Source of the DNA: Desulfosporosinus cupriresistens
GTDB taxonomy: Bacteria; Bacillota; Desulfitobacteriia; Desulfitobacteriales; Desulfitobacteriaceae
DNA: 64,000 nt
Assembly (NCBI RefSeq): GCF_001707885.1
Contig: NZ_MASS01000006.1
Coordinates: 1 to 64,000, forward strand
Direction of reading: 5' to 3'
This document shows positions 26,099 to 35,190 of the stretch, piece after piece (position 1 is the stretch's first letter; every line of letters begins with the position of its first letter). The position numbers and the translations under genes were made by a program. The notes beneath the pieces were generated by a model. The model was given only the letters and a program-made list of their open reading frames with translations. It was not told where the DNA came from and did not search any database.

Positions 26099-26160
26099 GA
26101 TTGTTCCTCCAACGCCTCCGCTTCACGTTTAGCCCCTGTATTTCCAACTCTGGGTGCCAT
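26095..26160 (-). CDS. Possible 21-residue leader peptide upstream of tagO
   Basis: ATG 26160 has GGAAAGGAG about 8 nt upstream. The frame encodes 21 hydrophilic residues (MAPRVGNTGAKREAEALEEQ, then S) and its TGA overlaps the tagO ATG as ATGA. The geometry suggests translational coupling or a leader peptide. The peptide resembles nothing known to me. Support is the ribosome binding site and overlap only. Confidence 0.4.
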   Translation of the reverse strand: MAPRVGNTGAKREAEALEEQS

Positions 26161-26177
26161 TTTCTCTGCTCCTTTCC

Positions 26178-26690
26178 TTATACAAGACCCGAGAAACCCC
26201 ATTGGCGCAATACCTCGTAAACAACAACCGCTACAGTATTCGATAAATTTAAAGACCGAGCTTCCGCAAGCATCGGTAGCCGAATGGCTGTATCAGGATA
26301 ACGTGCCAAAATTTCCGGAGCCAATCCCTTGGTTTCTTTACCAAAAAGCAGGTACCCTCCAGGCTGATACTCAATATCTGTATGAGCTCGTCCACCCTTT
26401 GTCGTTGCTAGATATCTAGGCCCCTCAGGGTTCTTTTCTTCGAACTCCCTAAAATTTTCATAAATGACTATATCGAGAAAGTGCCAGTAATCTAAGCCGG
26501 CACGTTTAAGGTGCTTGTCATCGATGCTAAACCCTAAAGGTTTTACCAAATGAAGTGTTGCTCCAGTTGCAGCGCAAAGCCGAGCCACATTTCCCGTATT
26601 CGGTGGGATCTCTGGCTCAACCAGGACGATATTTAGCCGTTTGTTCAAAACTTTGGTTCCCCTTTCAGTGACACCCTGTGCAGTTTCCAC
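26178..26690 (-). CDS. trmL: tRNA (cytidine/uridine-2'-O-)-methyltransferase, SPOUT family
   Basis: Methylates the wobble ribose (position 34) of tRNA-Leu isoacceptors. NIVLVEPEIPPNTGNVARLCAATG is the typical N-terminus, followed by KRAGLDYW, LFGKETKGLAPEIL and the knot region RLPMLAEARSLNLSNTVAVVVYE. The most likely start is a TTG about 14 codons in, behind AAAGGGG, because the first ATG (26690) overlaps the FmdB gene by 26 bp. Length from there is about 156 residues, usual for TrmL. It follows the FmdB gene on the same strand. Confidence 0.9.
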   Translation of the reverse strand: METAQGVTERGTKVLNKRLNIVLVEPEIPPNTGNVARLCAATGATLHLVKPLGFSIDDKHLKRAGLDYWHFLDIVIYENFREFEEKNPEGPRYLATTKGGRAHTDIEYQPGGYLLFGKETKGLAPEILARYPDTAIRLPMLAEARSLNLSNTVAVVVYEVLRQWGFSGLV

Positions 26691-26880
26691 GACATCCCGG
26701 CGAGCAGCTACCGCCCCCAGTCCCTCCGGAGACTCCGAGACTTGCGAACCCTGAGATTTGCTTCATAAGCCCGGCGTGCCCACACTCAACACACTTTAGC
26801 AATTCACCGTTTTCTCCCATCCTACACAATTCTGTTGTCAGAACTCCACAGCTCGGACACCCGAATTCATACATAGGCAT
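26665..26880 (-). CDS. FmdB-like zinc ribbon protein
   Basis: A 71-residue protein with the FmdB-type zinc ribbon: MPMYEFGCPSCG then LKCVECGHAG, followed by a Gly/Ser/Cys-rich tail. ATG 26880 is chosen because GGGAGG precedes it by 8 nt; a longer frame to 26958 lacks support. The family is often called a regulatory protein, on weak evidence. The 3' end overlaps the first possible trmL codons. Confidence 0.82.
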   Translation of the reverse strand: MPMYEFGCPSCGVLTTELCRMGENGELLKCVECGHAGLMKQISGFASLGVSGGTGGGSCSPGCRGNCTGCH

Positions 26881-27128
26881 TAATGATACCTCCCAGTTAT
26901 TAAGTTCTACTTGCTGGCCATGACTCAACGAAGATGTTCGAGGTTCAAACCTCGTCATGGCTTCCTATTCAACTATTATAACCTGAAATTATGCCAAACC
27001 CAACCTATATTACGAAACATTGTATTTCTGCCAATTTTAAATAAGATATTTTGTATACTTTAAGTAAAACCATAGATGTTCCCTGCAGTTTTTGGTAATG
27101 TTAATATTACAACAAAGGAGGAATTATC

Positions 27129-29054
27129 ATGGGGCAAAACCTAACTCAGAAAATACTTACATCGCACTTAGTTGCCGGTGACTTGAAAAAAGGAAACGAA
27201 ATCGCTCTTCGGATTGATCAGACGTTAACTCAAGATGCTACAGGAACAATGGCTTATTTGCAATTTGAAGCCATGGACCTTTCTAGAGTTCAAACCGAGT
27301 GCTCGGTGAGTTATATAGATCATAATACCCTTCAAACCGGGTTTGAAAATGCGGATGATCACGCCTTTCTGCAGAGTGCAGCCGCGCGTTTTGGGGCATA
27401 TTTTTCCCGTCCTGGAAACGGAATTTGTCATCAAGTCCATCTTGAACGCTTCGCCAAACCCGGGAAAACTCTGCTTGGATCAGACAGTCACACCCCCACT
27501 GCTGGTGGTATGGGAATGCTCGCCATGGGCGCCGGGGGGCTTGATGTTGCCGTAGCGATGGGCGGAGGTGCTTTTTATCTGCCAAACCCCAAGGTCCTTC
27601 GGGTCTGGCTTACCGGTCAACTCTCTGATTGGGTTTCCGCTAAAGATATTATTTTAGAAATACTTCGCACTCTCACGGTAAAAGGGGGCGTCGGGAAAAT
27701 AATCGAATACGCTGGACCGGGCGTGAAGACCCTTACTGTCCCAGAACGGTCAACCATCACAAATATGGGAGCAGAATTAGGTGCGTCTTCTTCAATCTTT
27801 CCCAGTGACGAACAGACGCTTCGTTTTTTAGAAGCCCAGGGGAGAGCTCAAGATTTTGTCCCTCTTTCTGCTGATGAGGATGCTACTTATGATGAAGAAC
27901 TGAAAATTGATCTTTCCTTGCTTGTACCGATGGTGGCCCAGCCCCATAGTCCAGATAATGTGGTTTCTGTAAGTGAGCGATCTAACCTCCCCGTGCAGCA
28001 AGTAGCCATCGGAAGTTGTACGAACTCTTCATATCAAGACTTAATGCGTGTTAGTCAAATCCTTAAAGGAAAACGTGTTCATCCGGGCGTAAGCTTAGTA
28101 ATTTCTCCTGGGTCCCGTCAAGTCTTAAGTATGCTTGCCAACAATGGCGCCTTAACAGACCTCATTGATAGTGGAGCACGTCTTCTTGAATCCACCTGCG
28201 GTCCATGTATCGGCATGGGGCAGTCTCCCGTATCTAAAGCCGTCTCGGTTCGAACTTTTAACCGCAATTTTGAAGGGCGCAGTGGAACGCAAGATGCTTC
28301 GGTCTTTCTGTCCAGCCCGGAAGTCGCGGCTGCCTGTGCCTTGACAGGATTTTTAACCGATCCCCGAACGTTGGGACTCCCACCCTCCGTAAATTTTCCC
28401 GAACGCTTTAGAATTGATGACAGCATGATTTTGCCACCTGGTGATCCTGAAACCCCGATTCGACGCGGTCCCAACATTCAACCACTTCCCCTGGCTCCTG
28501 CGCTGGATGATATGCTAGACTTACCTATTATTTTGAAGCTTGGAGACAATGTGACAACAGACGACATCATGCCCGCCGGGTCCAAGATACTCCCCCTCCG
28601 TTCGAACATCCCGGCAATTTCTGAATATACCTTCCACAAAATCGATGCTCAGTTTGCTGCTAAGGCCAAGGCCTTAAAGCAGAGTATCATCGTTGCCGGC
28701 CATAATTACGGCCAAGGTTCAAGTCGAGAACACGCTGCCCTTGCTCCCATGTATCTGGGACTACGCGCTGTTTTGGCCCAGAGTTTTGCTCGCATCCATC
28801 GTGCTAACCTGATTAATTTTGGCATTCTTCCTCTGACCTTTGTCAATGAGCAAGACCTCGAGCGCCTTCACTCAGAAATCATTTTACACTTAGTCAACTT
28901 GCATCAAGCAATTCAAACTCCTGACTCTTTTGCTCTGACTATTGATAAAGACTCAAACCCGGTTTGGGTCAGACATGATCTCACTGAACGTCAAGCCAAG
29001 ATCCTTCTTGCCGGGGGCCTTTTGAATTCGACCAAATATTCTGTTAGTGTTTGA
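27129..29054 (+). CDS. acnA: Aconitate hydratase
   Basis: Interconverts citrate and isocitrate. The 641-residue length and sequence fit the short, mitochondrial-like aconitases of anaerobic Firmicutes. The 4Fe-4S ligands are C297 (GSCTNSSYQDL), C357 and C360 (CGPCIGMG). GSDSHTPTAGGMGMLAMGAGG lies at the front of the active site and the C-terminal swivel domain has GHNYGQGSSREHAALAP. ATG follows AAAGGAGG. It is followed after about 70 bp by an Lrp regulator and an aminotransferase on the same strand, suggesting a link to glutamate or 2-oxoglutarate supply. Confidence 0.95.
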   Translation: MGQNLTQKILTSHLVAGDLKKGNEIALRIDQTLTQDATGTMAYLQFEAMDLSRVQTECSVSYIDHNTLQTGFENADDHAFLQSAAARFGAYFSRPGNGICHQVHLERFAKPGKTLLGSDSHTPTAGGMGMLAMGAGGLDVAVAMGGGAFYLPNPKVLRVWLTGQLSDWVSAKDIILEILRTLTVKGGVGKIIEYAGPGVKTLTVPERSTITNMGAELGASSSIFPSDEQTLRFLEAQGRAQDFVPLSADEDATYDEELKIDLSLLVPMVAQPHSPDNVVSVSERSNLPVQQVAIGSCTNSSYQDLMRVSQILKGKRVHPGVSLVISPGSRQVLSMLANNGALTDLIDSGARLLESTCGPCIGMGQSPVSKAVSVRTFNRNFEGRSGTQDASVFLSSPEVAAACALTGFLTDPRTLGLPPSVNFPERFRIDDSMILPPGDPETPIRRGPNIQPLPLAPALDDMLDLPIILKLGDNVTTDDIMPAGSKILPLRSNIPAISEYTFHKIDAQFAAKAKALKQSIIVAGHNYGQGSSREHAALAPMYLGLRAVLAQSFARIHRANLINFGILPLTFVNEQDLERLHSEIILHLVNLHQAIQTPDSFALTIDKDSNPVWVRHDLTERQAKILLAGGLLNSTKYSVSV

Positions 29055-29124
29055 TAGCCAAAGCTTGTTCTGTTATATAAAAGCATGATATGATGTTTTT
29101 ATATTTAGAAAAGAGGTGTATTTC

Positions 29125-29622
29125 ATGCTCACTGAAGAGGATCGTAAACTACTCAAACTCATTGAGGAGGATTGCCGATTAGCACCTGAGGCACTTTCCA
29201 TTCAAACCGGATTGACGCCTGAATACATCACTCAACGAATCAGCGATTGGGAAAAAGAAAAGGTAATTGTCCAGTATCAGCCGCTGATCAACTGGGAGAG
29301 AACCGGTGATGTATTAGTATCCGCCCTTATTGAAGTTAGAGTCTTACCGCAGCGGGGCTATGGTTTTGACAAAGTCGCTAAACGGTTGCAAAAATATCCC
29401 GAGATCAAGTCCTTATTTCTAATGTCTGGAGCGTATGACCTAGCTCTGCTCATCGAAGGTAAAACAATGCAAGAAGTCGCACTTTTTGTAGCTGAAAAAT
29501 TAGCTCCACTTGAACATATTCAGAGCACAGCTACCCACTTTGTGCTGCGCTGCTACAAGCAAGATGGGATCGAGCTTATGGGTGAGGAAGAGACGCTGCA
29601 ACGTCTAGTGGTGTCGCCATGA
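29125..29622 (+). CDS. Lrp/AsnC-family transcriptional regulator
   Basis: A 165-residue regulator: N-terminal helix-turn-helix (LTEEDRKLLKLIEEDCRLAPEALSIQTGL...) and a C-terminal RAM ligand-binding domain (ALIEVRVLPQRGYGFDKVAKRL, SGAYDLALLIEGKTMQEVALFV). Such proteins respond to amino acids. ATG 29125 is preferred over GTG 29116 because AGAGGTG is then upstream. Its stop overlaps the start of the aminotransferase gene (ATGA), so it probably controls that gene. Confidence 0.9.
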   Translation: MLTEEDRKLLKLIEEDCRLAPEALSIQTGLTPEYITQRISDWEKEKVIVQYQPLINWERTGDVLVSALIEVRVLPQRGYGFDKVAKRLQKYPEIKSLFLMSGAYDLALLIEGKTMQEVALFVAEKLAPLEHIQSTATHFVLRCYKQDGIELMGEEETLQRLVVSP

Positions 29623-30782
29623 ATCGATATCTCGCCTCCCATGTCGAAAACCTCCCCCCCTCTGGAATCCGTAAATTTTTCGATCTTGTGGCAACGATGA
29701 AAGACGTCATATCTTTAGGGGTTGGGGAACCAGATTTTGTGACTCCCTGGATAGTACGCGAAAGTGGCATTTTTTCTTTAGAACAGGGACAGACCATGTA
29801 TACCAGTAACGCCGGACTCTTTGAGCTGCGTGAAGAGCTTGCGCACCATTTAGCAACGACTTTAGGTCTTTCCTACAATCCACTCGATGAGATACTGATT
29901 ACCTCTGGAGCGAGCGAAGCTGTTGACCTCGTGATGCGTGCCGTTCTCACACCTGGAGATGTTGTCTTAGTTCCTAATCCATCCTACGTATCCTATGGGC
30001 CTTGCGCGACATTAGCCGGTGCAAATGTCCACTACATTCCGACCCATGCTAAAGAAGATTTTCGTTTGCGCGTTGAAGACCTAGCCCAGGCATATACTCC
30101 CAAAGCTAAACTCCTTGTCCTTTCCTACCCAAACAATCCGACCGGGGCGATCATGAGTCGAGAGGATCTGCTCCCCATTGCGGACTTTGTGGCTAAACAT
30201 GATCTTCTTGTTCTGGCCGATGACATTTATTCGGATCTCACTTATGGCGGAACGCATGTGTCTTTCGCTAGTCTACCCGGCATGCATGATCGAACTCTCT
30301 TTGTCAGCGGCTTCTCCAAATCCTACGCCATGACCGGCTGGAGAATTGGTTATGTTGCTGGACATAAAGACCTGATCGCCGGTTTGACAAAAATCCATCA
30401 ATACACAATGCTTTGCGCTCCCATTATGGGCCAATTCGCCGCCTTAGAAGCGTTACGTTCTGCCTCCGAAGAGAGAGATGAGATGGTCAATGCCTATGAC
30501 CGACGACGTCGCCTGATGGTCCACGGTTTTCGGCAGATGGGTCTTGACTGTTTCGAACCTTTAGGCGCTTTTTATGTTTTTCCTGAAATCACTAAAACGA
30601 AGATGACCTCTGAAGAGTTCGCCGAAGAGCTCTTAAAAGAAGAAAAAGTAGCTGTCGTTCCTGGGAACGCCTTTGGGCCTTCCGGCGAAGGACATATTCG
30701 CTGTTCATATGCTTATTCTACCGAGCAGCTTCAGGAAGCCCTCAAACGCATTGCTCGTTTTGTGCAACCTCGCATTAGTTAA
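29619..30782 (+). CDS. Class I/II PLP-dependent aminotransferase, PatA/AspC type
   Basis: A 387-residue fold-type I aminotransferase. It has SLGVGEPDFVTPW near the N-terminus, SYPNNPTGAIM, LADDIYSDLTYGG, and the PLP lysine in SGFSKSYAMTGWRIGYVAG. SYAYSTEQLQEALKRI ends the protein. Such enzymes transfer amino groups from aspartate, alanine or aromatic amino acids to 2-oxo acids; the substrate cannot be read from sequence. It overlaps the Lrp regulator by 4 bp. A 170-bp MITE-like repeat follows after 15 bp. Confidence 0.92.
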   Translation: MNRYLASHVENLPPSGIRKFFDLVATMKDVISLGVGEPDFVTPWIVRESGIFSLEQGQTMYTSNAGLFELREELAHHLATTLGLSYNPLDEILITSGASEAVDLVMRAVLTPGDVVLVPNPSYVSYGPCATLAGANVHYIPTHAKEDFRLRVEDLAQAYTPKAKLLVLSYPNNPTGAIMSREDLLPIADFVAKHDLLVLADDIYSDLTYGGTHVSFASLPGMHDRTLFVSGFSKSYAMTGWRIGYVAGHKDLIAGLTKIHQYTMLCAPIMGQFAALEALRSASEERDEMVNAYDRRRRLMVHGFRQMGLDCFEPLGAFYVFPEITKTKMTSEEFAEELLKEEKVAVVPGNAFGPSGEGHIRCSYAYSTEQLQEALKRIARFVQPRIS

Positions 30783-30797
30783 ACTTTGGACAATCAG

Positions 30798-30967
30798 AAA
30801 AGGGGCTGTGCTAAAACTTGTTACTATATTTTTCACATCCCCACTTTTGCTTCTATATCATCAAAACACAAGCGTCCTTACTCCACTTTAATAGTGAAAT
30901 GAGGACGCTTATTGATTGTTGTAACCACTTGAAATTTTGGAGACTGAGTTTTCACACATCCCCTTTT
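30798..30967 (+). mobile_element. MITE-like repeat, copy 1
   Basis: A 170-bp element with imperfect inverted ends: AAAAGGGGCTGTGCTAAAAC at the left, and the right end in complement reads AAAAGGGGATGTGTGAAAAC. A central hairpin pairs AAGCGTCC with GGACGCTT around AT-rich arms. A nearly identical copy lies in the opposite orientation at 40794-40963. It has no coding capacity. It sits between convergent genes (aminotransferase and queG), so its hairpin may also end transcription. Confidence 0.75.
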
Positions 30968-31093
30968 TTGTTGTGGGATGGTTCTTGCTTCAGATTCAGA
31001 TTCGCTCCAATGAAGGAAGTTTCAATAGCTTTGAGGGTCGACGGGGAATCGACTGGACTTGCAAGAGGGGACTTTGTTCTTGCTTGCCTCCCG

Positions 31094-32095
31094 TTAGAGA
31101 TATGAGGAAATAATGGGGGGTATTGATTTATCTTTTTTGTGTTCTGACAACCAAGGTTTTAAACGACAGTCTTGAACATTTTGCATGGCTAAATAGGCAT
31201 TTCTCTGAAGAACTGCTTTTCCACGCCACCCAGCCGCTGTTACTTGAAAGCGTTCCTGAAACTCTCTTTTAGATAAATTGAGAGTCTCGAGTAAATCTAC
31301 TCCTCGTCGGTGCGAGAATGGGGATAAATCCGTTTGTTCTTCCTTAAGCCTTTTTTGATTGTGAGGACAAACGTCTTGGCAAGAGTCACAGCCAAAAATT
31401 CCCGTTCCCAGGCGCTTACACTCCTCGGGAGAAAGTGTCTCCTTACTTTGGGTAAGATAAGAGACGCAGTCTTTTGACGCAAATGGCTCTTTTCCTATGA
31501 TGTGTGCCGGACATACTTCAACACAACTTTGACAGACTCCGCATTGATCGGAGATAGAACGGTCTGATGCAATCTCACGGTCCAACAGGAGTAGAGCTAA
31601 GACAACAAACGAGCCGTATCCTGGAATAATGAGCTGTTGGTTGCGGCCAATCCAGCCAATCCCGGCCCGAACTGCAAAAGCACGCTCAACAAGAGGCCCT
31701 GTATCCACTTGCCACCGAAGATTTCCCGGCCACCCGTTGGTACGCATAATATCTACCAGCCGATTTAATGTTTGCCGGAGAACACGATGATAGTCCTCGC
31801 CAACTGCTGAGCGTGCAATCACTCCCTCACCTTCTTGAGGAGGAAGTGTGTAAGGAAGCGGATAGGCTAAGGCTGTAATGGTCTGGCAATCTTGCCACCC
31901 CGCCTTCGGATCAATCCGTTGCTTAACTTCCTTCCCCTCAAAAGGTGTAGCTAACCCTCGATCAATTCGGGCCTGTAGCAATTGATCTAACCCGTCCACT
32001 GGTTCGGCCGAAGTAAATCCAATTGCTACAAAACCTAATTCACATCCCCATTTTTTTATGTTTATTTTCCAGTGCAGTTGTTCATCTGAATCCAT
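31094..32095 (-). CDS. queG: Epoxyqueuosine reductase
   Basis: Last step of queuosine synthesis in tRNA: reduces epoxyqueuosine with a cobalamin cofactor and two 4Fe-4S clusters. The ferredoxin-like cysteine motifs are complete (CGVCQSCVEVCPAHIIG and later CDSCQDVCPHN). DTGPLVERAFAVRAGIGWIGRN is the typical substrate/cofactor segment. Length is 333 residues, slightly short but complete at both ends. It lies downstream of a decayed reading frame (32154-32372). Confidence 0.92.
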   Translation of the reverse strand: MDSDEQLHWKINIKKWGCELGFVAIGFTSAEPVDGLDQLLQARIDRGLATPFEGKEVKQRIDPKAGWQDCQTITALAYPLPYTLPPQEGEGVIARSAVGEDYHRVLRQTLNRLVDIMRTNGWPGNLRWQVDTGPLVERAFAVRAGIGWIGRNQQLIIPGYGSFVVLALLLLDREIASDRSISDQCGVCQSCVEVCPAHIIGKEPFASKDCVSYLTQSKETLSPEECKRLGTGIFGCDSCQDVCPHNQKRLKEEQTDLSPFSHRRGVDLLETLNLSKREFQERFQVTAAGWRGKAVLQRNAYLAMQNVQDCRLKPWLSEHKKDKSIPPIISSYL

Positions 32096-32153
32096 GTTTC
32101 CTCCTCGAAATGAATGTAAGTATAATTATCAAATATTAGAAATTCATTTAGAT

Positions 32154-32372
32154 CTATGTAACCTGACTAGCTCTTTCTAATTCATTTATAATTCTGTCGA
32201 CCATAGCATAAGTTTCTTTTAAACGCCCAACATTGAAAAGACAAGTATCCTCAAATATTTCTCGTATATTTCCTACAATATCCTGATATTCTGAGTTGGA
32301 AAATTTATGTAACAGATCAATCGCTAAGAGTTCGCAAAACCAAATTCCCTCCTTATAAAAAAAACGCCGAAT
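32154..32372 (-). pseudogene. Remnant reading frame of unknown family
   Basis: The frame is open for 72 codons and ends at TAG 32156-32154, but has no ATG, GTG or TTG in frame near its AAGGAGGG ribosome binding site. TTG codons in the next frame suggest a one-base frameshift at the start. The peptide is helical and acidic (IDLLHKFSNSEYQDIVGN, LKETYAMVDRIINELERA). It probably is a broken small gene. No family recognised. Confidence 0.35.
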
Positions 32373-32386
32373 TCAATAAATCGGCG
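32357..32386 (-). terminator. Terminator downstream of the flavin reductase gene
   Basis: CGCCGA pairs with TCGGCG around a 10-nt loop, followed on the minus strand by eight T. It lies about 125 bp after the stop at 32510. Confidence 0.8.
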
Positions 32387-32509
32387 ACAAAATTTTTGTT
32401 CGGTAACTCGGCTATCTTCCACTCTAAGGTGTGGGGGACCAGTGGCTTTGTCCTCAACAGTAGCTAAAAGGAGTTGAACCTATCCCTCTAATCTTCCAAT
32501 GTATTAAAC

Positions 32510-33157
32510 TTATTTACTTGCTCTAAAGTAAGCGTAAGTCATCGGATCGCCTTCTTGAAGGATCTCCCCAGCGGTAACGTCAGCAAGAAACAACGTATGT
32601 GTCCCCGCATCCAGTTGCCCCACGACCGAGGCTTCCATGGTTACAAGCACATCATTAAGCAAAAGAACTCCTGACTCTCCACGATGGACAGCCAAACCCT
32701 CAAACTTGTCGACATCGCGACCTGTTCGATATCCAAACCTGCGCGCATAATCGTGACCAGTTTGATTAAGCACTGAAACGCCAAACTTCTCACTCTTTTG
32801 GATTAATTCATGGGTATAATTTAATTTATTGATCCCAATGGCTAATCTGGCTGGCTCTGCTGTGATTTGGAAACAGGTGTTCGCACATTGACCATTGTCC
32901 CGTCCTTCAGCCTGTGCTGTAATAATATAAAGGCCGTACGAAATTCGGTAGAGAGCTTGACGAATAGCTGCTTCTCTATCCGACGGAACTACTATTGGCT
33001 TAGCGTTTGATTTTACTTCAGGGGACATATTTGCTTCATCCACTTGAGATACAAGTTCAAAAAAACTTGCATCTGCACCACAAATTGGACAGATGTCTGG
33101 TGGATTTTCGCCATTATGGATATAACCACATACGGTACAGCGCCATTGTTTTTCCAT
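32510..33157 (-). CDS. Rubredoxin-like/flavin reductase fusion protein
   Basis: A 215-residue protein with an N-terminal rubredoxin-type iron site (CTVCGYIHNGENPPDICPICGA, cysteines in two CxxC pairs) and a flavin reductase-like FMN-binding domain (about 70-210; RQALYRISYGLYIITAQ, QCANTCFQITAEPARLAIGINKLNYTHELI). Anaerobes use such proteins as electron shuttles in oxygen or peroxide defence; the partner is not shown. Usually the rubredoxin part is C-terminal, here it is first. ATG has AAGGAGG upstream. It is monocistronic with its own terminator. Confidence 0.85.
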   Translation of the reverse strand: MEKQWRCTVCGYIHNGENPPDICPICGADASFFELVSQVDEANMSPEVKSNAKPIVVPSDREAAIRQALYRISYGLYIITAQAEGRDNGQCANTCFQITAEPARLAIGINKLNYTHELIQKSEKFGVSVLNQTGHDYARRFGYRTGRDVDKFEGLAVHRGESGVLLLNDVLVTMEASVVGQLDAGTHTLFLADVTAGEILQEGDPMTYAYFRASK

Positions 33158-33289
33158 TGAAGCCCCTCCTTATTTAAACAAAAATAACATTATAATTGTT
33201 CTAGGTCAAGATTATTTTTCCTGAACTCACAATTTATTTATATGGATCCGATAGTGACCTCTCCGTTGCTATGTTCGATTTCTAAACTC

Positions 33290-34867
33290 TTATAATTTCT
33301 TATTCCATAATAGTCTATACTCACGTTCAAGCAATTGAGGGTCGGTCAGTTCATACTTAGCGTTCATCATGGCTTGCCGGCGAACCTGTTCTTTTAACTG
33401 ACCGAAACATTCTCCTTTAAGCCCTTTTTCACGGGCAAATTCTTCAAAACAAGACCAATCAAGTTGATTCGACCGCTCAGTTATAAAGACGCAAGCATCT
33501 CTTATTTCACCCTGGATCCAGTCTAACCATTCTAAATTTTTTTGAGAATACTGCTTCCCGCCAAGGAAATCTGCTCGCCACAAAACAAGCAAATTTTCTA
33601 CTTTTTGTATCTCAAAATCATGTCTATTCCAACCGATCTCCCAAGCAAAGCGTCGGGCCTTATTACGAACCTTGGTTTCTGACCCTTCCTCTCTTAATTC
33701 ACTCATAAAAGTCAGAGTTCCCATCATATGGTGCCCTACCAAAAAAAGGAGTTCTTTTTCTCCAAGTCTTCCGCCAGGAAGAACCATAGACCATCGGAAG
33801 CGTGGCAAAATTTCTTTGACTAAGCGGGCACTTTCCCATTCGTGTTGTAGAAAGTGTCGCTTACCTTCAGGGATTAACTTAAAACTTTTATCTTGCGAAG
33901 ATTGAGCTGCTTTGATGCGTTTTACAACAATTGTATCTGGATAATTGTCTAACAGAGCCCCGTGGACTTCTACCTCTTTGTTTCTCCACCGCTCTAGGTT
34001 TTTCCCAACTAACTTAAATTCATCTATTTTATAGCCATGATGCAGTAAATGAATAGTTCCCCACGCGTAACATTCCCGACTAGCTGTTTCCCATTTTCCT
34101 AGATCATGAAATAAGGCAGCTAAACGTAACAACACTAGAGGAGGTGTATTTTTCACGACATGCCTAGTATGTTCCCAGGCATCTTTTGTATGATAACGAT
34201 TTTGTACTAATCCTTTTAGCCTAGCCAGTTCAGGGATATAAGTTCGAAAATACCCCAAGTCATCAAGAAGTTCTAAGGACTTGTCAGTATCATCCAAAAT
34301 AAGGATTCGACCAAATTCCTCGGTTACTCGCTCCAGTGAGACTTCACGCATCTGTGGTACATGATCAACTGCAGATCGCCAAGTCTCCTGCTCGATTTCC
34401 AAGCCGTAACGAACGGCTAAGCGAATGAGGCGTAGAATCCTTAGCGGATCTTCTTTAAATCGATCTGCCGCATGCCCACATGCTTTCAGTCGTTTGGCAT
34501 GTAAATCGTGAAGCCCGCTTAACGGGTCTTGGATTTCTCCTGTTCGAACATCTTGATAAATAGCATTTAAAGTAAAATCTCTACGTAGAGCATCCGTTGC
34601 AACCTCTCCGGAAAAAGACGCGATATCTACTCGTTCTGTTCCTCGGAATAAGCTGACCGTCTGCTGCTTGGCTCCTATTCGATGAGGTATATAACCCCAA
34701 TCAGATAACATTTTATCTATTTCCTGGAGAGAGAGTGCTATAACCGCATCCACATCTTTAGAAGGAATCCCCAATTGAGCATCACGAACAGCTCCTCCAA
34801 CAATATAGACTGGTCTTAGTTCACTGAGTCTCTTCAGGATCTCCTGCTGAAAAGATGTGCCGATCAT
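33290..34867 (-). CDS. cca: tRNA nucleotidyltransferase family protein with HD domain (CCA-adding or poly(A) polymerase type)
   Basis: A 525-residue class II nucleotidyltransferase. The head domain has VYIVGGAVRDAQLG and KDVDAV (catalytic acidic pair), then RRDFTLNAIYQDVRTGEIQDPLSGLHDL, FKEDPLRILRLIRLAVRYGLEI, all standard for the CCA-adding family. An HD domain follows (LRLAALFHDLGKWET, about residue 245). The C-terminal part is long and contains a second histidine-rich helix region (FLVGHHMMGTL). CCA addition is the best call, but A-adding or other tRNA repair roles cannot be excluded by sequence alone. It is transcribed alone. Confidence 0.85.
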   Translation of the reverse strand: MIGTSFQQEILKRLSELRPVYIVGGAVRDAQLGIPSKDVDAVIALSLQEIDKMLSDWGYIPHRIGAKQQTVSLFRGTERVDIASFSGEVATDALRRDFTLNAIYQDVRTGEIQDPLSGLHDLHAKRLKACGHAADRFKEDPLRILRLIRLAVRYGLEIEQETWRSAVDHVPQMREVSLERVTEEFGRILILDDTDKSLELLDDLGYFRTYIPELARLKGLVQNRYHTKDAWEHTRHVVKNTPPLVLLRLAALFHDLGKWETASRECYAWGTIHLLHHGYKIDEFKLVGKNLERWRNKEVEVHGALLDNYPDTIVVKRIKAAQSSQDKSFKLIPEGKRHFLQHEWESARLVKEILPRFRWSMVLPGGRLGEKELLFLVGHHMMGTLTFMSELREEGSETKVRNKARRFAWEIGWNRHDFEIQKVENLLVLWRADFLGGKQYSQKNLEWLDWIQGEIRDACVFITERSNQLDWSCFEEFAREKGLKGECFGQLKEQVRRQAMMNAKYELTDPQLLEREYRLLWNKKL

Positions 34868-35021
34868 TAACTCCCTCCATTCTTTACTATTTTGGGTTAC
34901 ACTTATGTTACTCTGCTGCTATTCTTACATACAAACCTTATTTTCAAGCGTAATTAAACAAAGATATTTTCTCCAACGGATTCTTTTCTACTCGTAAATG
35001 AAATAACATATCACAATTTTA

Positions 35022-35057
35022 AACAAGGCGAAACCCATATAAGAGCTAAGCCTTGTT
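35022..35057 (-). terminator. Terminator-like hairpin downstream of the lipid kinase gene
   Basis: AACAAGGC pairs with GCCTTGTT around a loop of about 20 nt, with TTTAAAA after the stem on the minus strand. The loop is long, so support is moderate. Confidence 0.45.
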
Positions 35058-35187
35058 GATACTATAACCACGGGCACTTTGCCATCCATGGCGGTGCTCT
35101 GATCTCGAAAGTCCTGTTCCACTCTTAGCAGCGTCTAAGGTATAGCTGAAGCGGTCGCCTTTGCCAAGGCTTGAACCAGCCAAGTTT
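35058..35187 (-). repeat. Divergent copy of the palindromic intergenic element
   Basis: On the minus strand this block begins with CAAACTTGGCTGG and carries GGCAAAGGCGACCGC and CTTAGACG in the order seen at 11204-11334. Later parts can fold, for example GAGCACC with GGGCAC around GCCATGGATGGC. It has no good reading frame. It lies directly after the stop of the lipid kinase gene. It may be a structured RNA or a decayed repeat. Confidence 0.4.
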
Positions 35188-35190
35188 GCT

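Noticed and set aside
26881..26958. Longer N-terminus for the FmdB-like protein
   Set aside because: FmdB proteins start MP(M/L)YEF. GGGAGG precedes ATG 26880, and the extra 26 residues have no counterpart.
28118..28477. 119-codon antisense frame within the aconitase gene
   Set aside because: It is the complement of conserved aconitase codons and has no independent support.
30818..31105. 95-codon plus-strand frame through the MITE-like repeat and into the queG end
   Set aside because: It runs across a non-coding repeat and has no ribosome binding site or family resemblance.
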